DNA of 11,428 nucleotides, taken from contig JAUXCH010000078.1 in NCBI GenBank assembly GCA_030618975.1, forward strand, positions 1 through 11,428. The letters are read 5' to 3'. The stretch comes from Planctomycetia bacterium (GTDB lineage: Bacteria; Planctomycetota; PLA2; JAEUHO01). The notes below the pieces were generated by a model. It saw only the letters and a program-made list of their open reading frames with translations, was not told the origin of the DNA and searched no databases. Shown in pieces: positions 5,788-11,428 of the stretch (the stretch's first letter is position 1; each line of letters begins with the position of its first letter). A program made the position numbers and the translations under genes.

Positions 5788-8409
5788 TCAGCTCTCCGCG
5801 AGGCGTTTGAGCTCCGCCAGCCGGTTCATGGCCTCGAGCGGCGTCAGCTGGTCGAGGTCCACGGCGCGGAGCGCCTCGAGGGCCGGGCTGGGGGGCGGGG
5901 GCGCGAACAGCCCGAGTTGCACGTCGCGCGGCGCGGGCGGGGGTGCGCGCTCGTCGCCGAAGACGATGCGGTCGGCCGCGCCCTCTTCCCTGCGCTCGAG
6001 GTTCTCCAGGATCGCGCGTGCCCGTTCGACGACGGCGTCGGCAACGCCGGCGAGCTGGGCGACGTGGATGCCGTAGGAGCGATCCGAGGCGCCCTCCTGG
6101 ATGCGACGCAGGAACACGACCTGGTCACCCCACTCGCGCACGGCGACGTTGAGATTCTGGACGGACGGCAGCTCCTCGGCGAGCCGCGTGAGCTCGGCAT
6201 AGTGCGTGGCGAAGAGCGTGCGCGCCCCCGTGACCTCCGAGAGGTACTCCGTGAGGGCCCATGCGATCGCGATGCCGTCGAAGGTGCTCGTGCCGCGCCC
6301 CACCTCGTCGAGGATGACGAGGCTGTTCGGGGTGGCGTGGTGGAGGATGTAGGCGACCTCGCTCATCTCCACCATGAACGTGGACTGCCCGCGGGTGAGG
6401 TCGTCCTCGGCGCCCACGCGCGTGAAGATGTGATCGGCGATGCCCACGCGGGCGGAGCTGGCCGGCACGAAGGAGCCCATCTGCGCCATGAGCACGAGCA
6501 GAGCGGTCTGACGGATATACGTGCTCTTGCCCGACATGTTCGGGCCGGTGATGAGGGCGATCCGACGGTCCGGGCCGAGCACGGTGTCGTTCGCGACGAA
6601 TCGCTCGCCGCCTTCCAGGGCGTGTTCCACCACGGGGTGCCGCGCGTCGCGAAGCTCCAGTGTCCGGTCTTCGAGGATGTCGGGGCGGACGTAGTCGGAC
6701 CCGGCGGCGACCTCGGCCAGCCCGGCGAGCGCGTCGAGCTCGGCCAGCACGGCGGCCGTTCGCTGCAAGGCGGGGATCTGCTCTGCGACGTCGTCGCGGA
6801 GGCCCTGGAAGAGCGTGCGTTCGAGGTCTCGGGCGCGCTCGTCGGCGCGTACGACCTTCTCCTCGTACTCGCGGAGCTCGGGCGTGACGTACCGCTCGGC
6901 GTTCGTCAGGGTCTGCTTGCGTTGGTAGTCCTCCGGGACCTTGTCCTTGTGGGCGTTCGTGACCTCGAGGTAGTAGCCGAAGACCCTGTTGAACCCGACC
7001 TTGAGCTTGGGGATGCCGGTGCGCTTCGCCTCCTTGGCCTGGTAGTCGGCGATCCAGGTCTTGGCGTTGCGGGAGAGCGTGCGCAACTCGTCGAGGGGGG
7101 CGTCGAAGCCCGTACGGATCATCCCGCCGTCGGTGATCGTCGCGGGGGGCTGGTCGGCGACCGCCAGCGCAAGCCGGCCGGCCAGCTCCACGTGGGTGTC
7201 GACGCCGTCGCGCATGGACTCGAGCGTTCGAGAGTACGCGCCGTCGAGCAGGGCGTGCACGACGGGCAGCGTCTCGAGGCTGTGCCCCAGGGCCTGCAGG
7301 TCGCGCGCGTTGGCGCGGTTCGTCGCCACGCGGGCGAGGATGCGCTCGATGTCGCGGACGGACGCGAAGGCCGCGCGCAGGTCCTTGCGGAGGAACCCGT
7401 CCTTCACGAACTCCTCGACCCCGTCGAGGCGGCGCTCGATGGCCTCCTTGTTCGTGAGCGGCGCGAGGATCCACTCGCGCAGCATGCGTGCGCCCATCGC
7501 GGTGTTCGTGCGGTCCAGCGTCGCGAGCAGGGTCGCGTCGCGGGAGCCGTCGGAGCGCTCGACGAGGTCGAGGCGGCGACGGGTCGTGGGGCCCAGGACG
7601 AGCGTGCCCTTCACGTCGTGGCGCTCGATGCGCGTCACGTGATCGAGCGACGTCAGCTGGGTCGTGCGCAGGTACTCGAGGGCGGACCCGGCTGCGGCGA
7701 GGCAGGGCGGCTTGCGGTCGAGACCGAAGGCGCGCAGGCTCGCCACGCGGAAGTGCTCCTTGAGGACGCGCTCCGCGCCTTCGACCTCGACGGTCCACGG
7801 CGGCACGAAGGTCACGGAGGCCGTCGTGAACTCCTGCAGGAGCGCCGCCGTCTCTGTGCCGTGGACGTCCTCGGGCAGGAGCAGCTCCGCCGGACCGATC
7901 CGCGCGACCTCGCTCTCCAGGTCGGGGGCGTCCGCGTCGGCGACGAGGAAGCGACCTGTGGAGAGGTCCACCCAGGCCAGCCCGTACCGTCGCATCCCGC
8001 CCCGCTTCGAGGGCGGCCGGACGGCGAGGAGGAAGTTGCTGGCGCTCGGCTCGAGGCCCTCGTCCTCCGTGATGGTGCCCGGCGTGAGGACGCGCACGAC
8101 GCCGCGATCGAGGATCTTGCGCCCGGGCGCAGGTTCGGTCAGCTGCTCGCAGATCGCGACCTTGAAGCCCTGCGCCAGGAGGCGGGAGAGATAGGCGTCC
8201 GCGGCGCGCACGGGGACGCCGGCCATGGGGATCTTGCGCTCCTTGTCGCGCGCCGTCAGCGTGAGGCCGAGCGCGTCCGCGGCGACCTTCGCGTCGTCGT
8301 GGAACAGCTCGTAGAAGTCGCCCATGCGGAAGAACAGCAGGGCGTCGGGATAGCGCGCCTTCGCATCGGCGAACTGCGCCATCACGGGGGTCTCGGCCGA
8401 TGCGGGCAA
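5788..8409 (-). CDS. mutS: DNA mismatch repair protein MutS
   Basis: MutS recognises base mismatches and small loops in DNA and starts repair through ATP-driven clamp formation. From the chosen start the protein has 873 residues, close to the usual 850-880. The mismatch-reading Phe-x-Glu is in RMGDFYELF (F32, E34). The C-terminal ATPase has Walker A GPNMSGKST (622-630), Walker B VILDEVGRGTSTFDG (D701, E702) and FATHYAEL. The C-terminus holds a helical PLEAMNRLAELKRL segment. I prefer the TTG at 8409 because GGAG lies 9 bases upstream (8422-8419) and because ETPVMAQF, equivalent to TPMMQQY in E. coli, is then kept. ATG 8382 would begin inside this conserved block. The reading frame stays open to 8823, but that extension is low-complexity antisense of selA. 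The gene is convergent with the membrane-lipoprotein gene and divergent from selA. No mutL is in the window. Confidence 0.96.
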   Translation of the reverse strand: MPASAETPVMAQFADAKARYPDALLFFRMGDFYELFHDDAKVAADALGLTLTARDKERKIPMAGVPVRAADAYLSRLLAQGFKVAICEQLTEPAPGRKILDRGVVRVLTPGTITEDEGLEPSASNFLLAVRPPSKRGGMRRYGLAWVDLSTGRFLVADADAPDLESEVARIGPAELLLPEDVHGTETAALLQEFTTASVTFVPPWTVEVEGAERVLKEHFRVASLRAFGLDRKPPCLAAAGSALEYLRTTQLTSLDHVTRIERHDVKGTLVLGPTTRRRLDLVERSDGSRDATLLATLDRTNTAMGARMLREWILAPLTNKEAIERRLDGVEEFVKDGFLRKDLRAAFASVRDIERILARVATNRANARDLQALGHSLETLPVVHALLDGAYSRTLESMRDGVDTHVELAGRLALAVADQPPATITDGGMIRTGFDAPLDELRTLSRNAKTWIADYQAKEAKRTGIPKLKVGFNRVFGYYLEVTNAHKDKVPEDYQRKQTLTNAERYVTPELREYEEKVVRADERARDLERTLFQGLRDDVAEQIPALQRTAAVLAELDALAGLAEVAAGSDYVRPDILEDRTLELRDARHPVVEHALEGGERFVANDTVLGPDRRIALITGPNMSGKSTYIRQTALLVLMAQMGSFVPASSARVGIADHIFTRVGAEDDLTRGQSTFMVEMSEVAYILHHATPNSLVILDEVGRGTSTFDGIAIAWALTEYLSEVTGARTLFATHYAELTRLAEELPSVQNLNVAVREWGDQVVFLRRIQEGASDRSYGIHVAQLAGVADAVVERARAILENLERREEGAADRIVFGDERAPPPAPRDVQLGLFAPPPPSPALEALRAVDLDQLTPLEAMNRLAELKRLAES

Positions 8410-8440
8410 GGGGGGCGTCTCCGTACGTCTCGGGGCGCAG

Positions 8441-8467
8441 AACCTAGCATCGCACGACGACCGTGAA
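8441..8467 (-). promoter_or_regulatory. Candidate mutS promoter
   Basis: On the minus strand, TTCACG (8467-8462; four of six consensus bases) and TAGGTT (8446-8441; TANNNT form) are 15 bases apart. The implied transcript starts near 8434 and leaves about 25 bases, including GGAG (8422-8419), before the TTG start. The spacer is short. Confidence 0.33.
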
Positions 8468-8552
8468 GTTCCGTTTTCGTCGATTGGACCCGGGTTTGGG
8501 GAGGGTCTGTGGAAAACCGGTGGGGCCCCGGTGGACGACGGGGCGGTGCGGG

Positions 8553-8558
8553 TATCCT
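8553..8558 (+). promoter_or_regulatory. Candidate -10 element for leaderless selA transcript
   Basis: TATCCT lies 9 bases before the selA ATG (8568) and no Shine-Dalgarno sequence is present between them, so transcription would start at or next to the start codon. No convincing -35 is seen; a CCGGTGG direct repeat (8517-8523 and 8528-8534) occupies that region. Confidence 0.3.
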
Positions 8559-8567
8559 GCTCCCCCC

Positions 8568-10049
8568 ATGAGCCCGAAACCGCCCGCCGTCCCCGATCTT
8601 CCGCCCCCGCCGCAACCCCCCGAGGGGGCCGGCGATCCGGCGGCCCTCCTCCGGCGCCTGCCGCCCGTGAACGACGTTCTCGCGGCGCTCGGCGACGGAG
8701 ACCTCGCCTACGCGCCCCGCGAGGAGTGGGTCGAGGACGTGCGCCAGGCGCTCGCCGAGGTGCGCGCGAAGATCCTCTCGGGAGACGTGGGTCCCCTGGT
8801 GGTGGAGCGCACGGCCACCGCACGTTCCGTCCTCGATGCCGCCCGCACGCGCATCGCGCGCCGCCGGGATCCCGGGTGCGTGCGCGTCGTGAACGCGACC
8901 GGGGTGGTGCTGCACACGAACCTCGGCCGCGCGGCGCTGCCCGACGCGGCGATCGAGGCGATCGCCGAGCACGCGCGGGGCAACCAGCTTCTCGCGGCGG
9001 ATCGCGAGACGGGCGAGCGTGCGCCGCGCGAGCGGCACGTCGAAAAGCTGTTCCGCCGGCTGACGGGCGCCGAGGCGGTGACGGTCGTCAACAACAACGC
9101 CGGCGCGACGATGATCGTGCTGGCCGCGCTCGCCCGCGGACGCGAGGTGATCGTCTCGCGCGGGCAGCTGGTCGAGATCGGCGGCGCGTACCGCATCCCC
9201 GCCGTGATGGAGCAGTCCGGCGCGATCCTGCGCGAGGTCGGCACGACGAACAGGACGCACCTCGCGGACTACGAGAACGCGATCAACGAGAACACGGGAA
9301 TGATCCTCCGTGTACACACCTCGAACTACCGCGTCGAGGGATTTTCGAAGGAGGTCGGGCTCGACGATCTCATGGCGCTCGGCCGTACCTACCACGTGCC
9401 CGTCGTCGACGACCTCGGCAGCGGCGCACTGGTCTCGCTCGCCGAGCGCGGTCTTCCGGGCGACGAGCCCCTGATCCGGGACAGCGTGACGGCCGGCTGC
9501 GATCTCGTGACCGCCTCCGGCGACAAGCTCATCGGCGGGCCGCAGATGGGCATCATCGTCGGCACGCGCGAGTCCGTCGCGCGCGTGCGCGCGCACCCTC
9601 TCTACCGGGCGCTGCGCTGCGACAAGCTGGGCCTCATCGCGATGGAGGCGACCCTGCGCCTCTTCTTCGACGAGGCGAAGCTCGCGTCCGTGCACCCGAC
9701 GGTCGCGGGGCTGTCCGCCGACCCGGCCGTGCTCCGCACGCGGGCCGAGACCCTCCTCCAGGCGATTCGCGGCCTCGAGCCCGTCGCGAGCGGCGCGGTC
9801 CGGGCGAGCGTCGAGGAGGTGCGCGACACCGTAGGCGCGGGGTCGCTCCCGACGGTCACCCTCCCGGGGTGGGCCGTGTGGCTGCGGCCCCGAGACGTCG
9901 AGGCGGGCGAGCTGGCACGGCGCCTGCGCGCTGGCGCGGTGCCGGTGTTCACCACCGTCCGCGACCAGGCGGTGCAGGTCCACGTCCGGACCCTCCGCTC
10001 GGGGGACGATGCCTGCGTCGGGCAGGCGCTGGCGGCGGCGTTCGCGTAG
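8568..10049 (+). CDS. selA: L-seryl-tRNA(Sec) selenium transferase SelA
   Basis: SelA is a PLP enzyme that converts seryl-tRNA(Sec) to selenocysteinyl-tRNA(Sec) using selenophosphate. The 493-residue protein follows the family order: PPVNDVLAAL (N-terminal tRNA-binding part), VVNATGVVLHTNLGRA, VTVVNNNAGA, SRGQLVEIGGAYRIP, VHTSNYRVEGF, DDLGSGAL and the PLP-lysine motif SGDKLIGGPQMGIIVG (K320). It is about 30 residues longer than E. coli SelA because of a Pro-rich N-terminus (roughly residues 3-23). ATG 8568 has no Shine-Dalgarno sequence, and a TATCCT box just upstream hints at a leaderless mRNA. The reading frame is open to 8463, but the extra residues are not SelA-like. selD follows after 56 bases on the same strand, so the two steps of selenium incorporation are encoded together. 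SelB and tRNA-Sec must be elsewhere. Confidence 0.97.
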   Translation: MSPKPPAVPDLPPPPQPPEGAGDPAALLRRLPPVNDVLAALGDGDLAYAPREEWVEDVRQALAEVRAKILSGDVGPLVVERTATARSVLDAARTRIARRRDPGCVRVVNATGVVLHTNLGRAALPDAAIEAIAEHARGNQLLAADRETGERAPRERHVEKLFRRLTGAEAVTVVNNNAGATMIVLAALARGREVIVSRGQLVEIGGAYRIPAVMEQSGAILREVGTTNRTHLADYENAINENTGMILRVHTSNYRVEGFSKEVGLDDLMALGRTYHVPVVDDLGSGALVSLAERGLPGDEPLIRDSVTAGCDLVTASGDKLIGGPQMGIIVGTRESVARVRAHPLYRALRCDKLGLIAMEATLRLFFDEAKLASVHPTVAGLSADPAVLRTRAETLLQAIRGLEPVASGAVRASVEEVRDTVGAGSLPTVTLPGWAVWLRPRDVEAGELARRLRAGAVPVFTTVRDQAVQVHVRTLRSGDDACVGQALAAAFA

Positions 10050-10055
10050 GGGCCC

Positions 10056-10106
10056 AGGGGCAATGGACCCGTAGAGGCAATGGGACAGCAGAGGCGGGAG
10101 AGGTGA
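10056..10106 (+). other. selA-selD spacer with two mini-ORFs and an imperfect direct repeat
   Basis: AGGGGCAATGG (10056-10066) and AGAGGCAATGG (10073-10083) are near-identical and each places a purine-rich RBS-like block just before an ATG. The first ATG (10063) opens a 3-codon frame ending in TAG; the second (10080) opens an 8-codon frame, MGQQRRER, whose TGA (10104-10106) overlaps the selD ATG. The selD Shine-Dalgarno GGGAG (10096-10100) lies inside the second frame. Translation of these mini-ORFs is unproven. Confidence 0.35.
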
Positions 10107-11158
10107 TGGCAGACGACAAGCGGGCGCGCGTGCGTCTCACGAAGTTCGCCGGCGCGGCCGGGTGAGCGGCCAAGCTGGAGAAGGCCCGTCTCGAGGCCTT
10201 GCTGGCGCCCGTGCGGCTGCCGGACGATCCCAGGGTCCTGGTCGGTACCTCGACCGCCGACGACGCGGGCGTGGTGAAGATCCGTGACGACCTCGCCCTC
10301 GTCACCACCGTCGACTTCTTCCCGCCCGTCGTCGACGACCCGACGTGGTTCGGGAAGATCGCCGCGGCCAACAGCCTCTCCGACGTCTACGCGATGGGCG
10401 GCGTGCCGGTGGCGGCCGTGAGCGTCTACGCGCTGCCGAAGGACGTGCCCGAAGGGGCACCCGCCGCGATCCTGCAGGGCGCCGTCGACAAGTGCGACGA
10501 GGCCGGCATCTCGCTCGTCGGCGGGCACACCGTGAAGGACACGGAGATCAAGTTCGGTCTCGCCGTCACGGGGACGATCCACCCCGACCGGGTGGTCACG
10601 AATGCCGGCGCGAAGATCGGCGACCGGCTCGTGCTCACGAAGCCGCTCGGGAGCGGCTTCCTCTCCACCGCGATCCGCGCGGACGCCCTCGACGAGGCCA
10701 CGGCGCACCGCGCGCAGGAGGTCATGGCCACGCTGAACCGCGGCGCCGGCGAGGCCATGATCGAGGTGGGCGCCAACGCGTGCACCGACGTCACCGGCTT
10801 CGGACTGCTCGGCCACGCGATCGAGCTCGCCGCCGGTGCCGGCCTGACCGTCCGCATCGAGGCCGGGGCCGTCCCGTGGATGGAGGGGCTCGACGCCTAT
10901 GCCGAGCAGCGCTTTCTGTGCGGGGGACTGCACCGGAACCGCGAGTACGCCGAGGGCCGCGCCCGCTGGTCGGGCGGCACCGAGCAGCAGCACCTCGTGA
11001 TCGCCGACCCGCAGACCTCGGGCGGCCTCCTCATCGCCGTCGCGGCCGAGAGGCTCGACGCCCTGCTCCAGGCCATGGAGCGCCGCGGCGTCGAGACCCG
11101 CGCGGTAGTGGGGGAGGTCGTGGCCCGCGAGGGCGACCTGGACGTCGAGATCGTCTGA
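10106..11158 (+). CDS. selD: Selenide, water dikinase SelD, itself a predicted selenoprotein (Sec20 at in-frame TGA 10163-10165)
   Basis: SelD makes selenophosphate from selenide and ATP, the selenium donor for SelA. Reading from ATG 10106 (Shine-Dalgarno GGGAG, 5-base spacing), codon 20 is TGA (10163-10165) and the same frame continues to TGA 11156-11158, giving 350 residues against 347 in E. coli. The start RVRLTKFAGAAG-Sec-AAK aligns with IRLTQYSHGAG-Cys-GCK of E. coli, so Sec falls on the catalytic Cys17 position and the essential Lys is K23. Downstream are TTVDFFPPVVDD, ANSLSDVYAMGG, VGGHTVKD, TDVTGFGLLGH and DPQTSGG, all standard. A SECIS-type hairpin follows the TGA. Without UGA decoding, the only start would be near TTG 10199, removing the active site. 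The usual second Cys (C19 in E. coli) is Ala here. An ordinary stop mutation is the alternative, but conserved flanks argue against it. Confidence 0.95.
10169..10206 (+). promoter_or_regulatory. Candidate bacterial SECIS element in selD
   Basis: Directly after the UGA (10163-10165), AAGGCC (10181-10186) pairs perfectly with GGCCTT (10195-10200) around the 8-base loop CGTCTCGA. GCCAAGC (10169-10175) pairs with GCTGGC (10201-10206), one A bulged, below a 5-base bulge TGGAG on the 5' side. The apical loop begins 22 bases after the UGA and contains GU, the pair SelB reads in known bacterial SECIS hairpins. The sequence is also coding, as expected for bacterial SECIS elements. Confidence 0.72.
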
Positions 11159-11428
11159 GAGGCGCCGGCGTCTCCGAGGCGCTCGACGTCCTCGACCGGG
11201 CCATCCAGCCCATCCTCCTCCCGTCCAGCCAGGCCGTCAGGCGGTGCGGCTCCGCATCGATCCGGACACCGAAGCGGCGCTCGACCCGCAGCGAATTCGC
11301 GCCGGAGGCCGTTTCGACGCGCGGGTCCAGGGCCCTCGACGCCGCCTCGAGGGCGGGAGGGGTGGCGGGAAGGGGGGGGGCAGGCAGGGCGCGGACGGGA
11401 CGGGTCTCGGCGGGGAGCGAGGGGCGCC
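11159..11428. other. Unresolved window end, possible partial coding sequence
   Basis: No start codon, ribosome-binding site or family motif identifies a gene here. On the minus strand a frame entering from the right edge is open past 11158, has very high GC at third positions and reads plausibly (ALEAASRALDPRVETASG, later VERRFGVRIDAEPHRLTAWL), after a Pro-rich part opposite the G-runs at 11351-11380. But it has no stop until 11031, inside selD, and its tail there looks non-coding. On the plus strand, the frame from 11161 (GVSEALDVLDRAIQPILL) and then another frame also look coding-like. The periodicity changes frame near 11230, so a frameshift, gene boundary or decay is possible. Confidence 0.22.

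Noticed and set aside
5917..8466. 849-residue plus-strand frame opposite mutS
   Set aside because: It mirrors mutS codons; composition is dominated by Gly, Arg, Val and His with no family signature.
8410..8823. N-terminal extension of the mutS frame to a 1011-residue protein
   Set aside because: The added residues are Arg/Pro/Ala low-complexity antisense of selA, and MutS homology begins near 8409.
8382..9983. Long 533-residue minus-strand frame opposite selA
   Set aside because: It is the shadow of selA in GC-rich DNA; it is rich in Arg, His and Asp and has no recognisable motif.
10199..11158. selD starting at TTG 10199
   Set aside because: It would lack the catalytic Cys/Sec and the essential Lys loop and has no good ribosome-binding site.
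11351..11380. G-quadruplex element
   Set aside because: G-runs are expected in such GC-rich DNA and may be the antisense of a Pro-rich coding stretch; nothing links it to regulation.

Overview
The window is GC-rich (about 70% by eye) bacterial chromosome, densely packed with mostly housekeeping genes. It shows no phage, insertion sequence or CRISPR array. The lineage is not decided by the sequence. High GC, a 33-residue bL37-like ribosomal protein, a membrane protein of a type I recall mainly from Planctomycetota-like genomes, and a selenocysteine system would fit Planctomycetota or another deep Gram-negative group, but this is a weak inference.

Layout. (1) 1-1060, plus strand: the 3' part of a Cys/Met-metabolism PLP enzyme, then a tiny basic gene resembling ribosomal protein bL37. 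(2) 1079-2694: a repeat-built hairpin cluster separates the bL37-like gene from a minus-strand block. That block holds an RluA-family pseudouridine synthase, tRNA-Val(UAC), a G-rich repeat region, a clear terminator and initiator tRNA-Met. (3) 2695-3596: an upstream region, then a PAS-like plus LuxR-HTH regulator. (4) 3597-3826: a 230-bp gene-free segment bounded by near-perfect 18-bp inverted repeats. (5) 3874-5783: trmB overlapped by an uncharacterised gene that joins a multi-pass membrane domain to a lipoprotein-like domain. (6) 5788-8409, minus: mutS, convergent with the previous gene at a 4-bp gap. (7) 8568-11158, plus: selA and selD, the selenocysteine pair. (8) 11159-11428: unresolved sequence at the edge.

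The most notable feature is selD. Its reading frame is interrupted by an in-frame TGA exactly where SelD proteins carry their catalytic Cys or Sec, and a bacterial SECIS-type hairpin follows at once. The gene therefore very probably encodes a SelD that is itself a selenoprotein: SelD makes selenophosphate, SelA uses it to make Sec-tRNA, and that Sec-tRNA is needed to finish SelD. A standard gene caller would split or truncate this gene. Several other genes concern RNA and translation (pseudouridine synthase, TrmB, two tRNAs, bL37-like protein, SelA, SelD).
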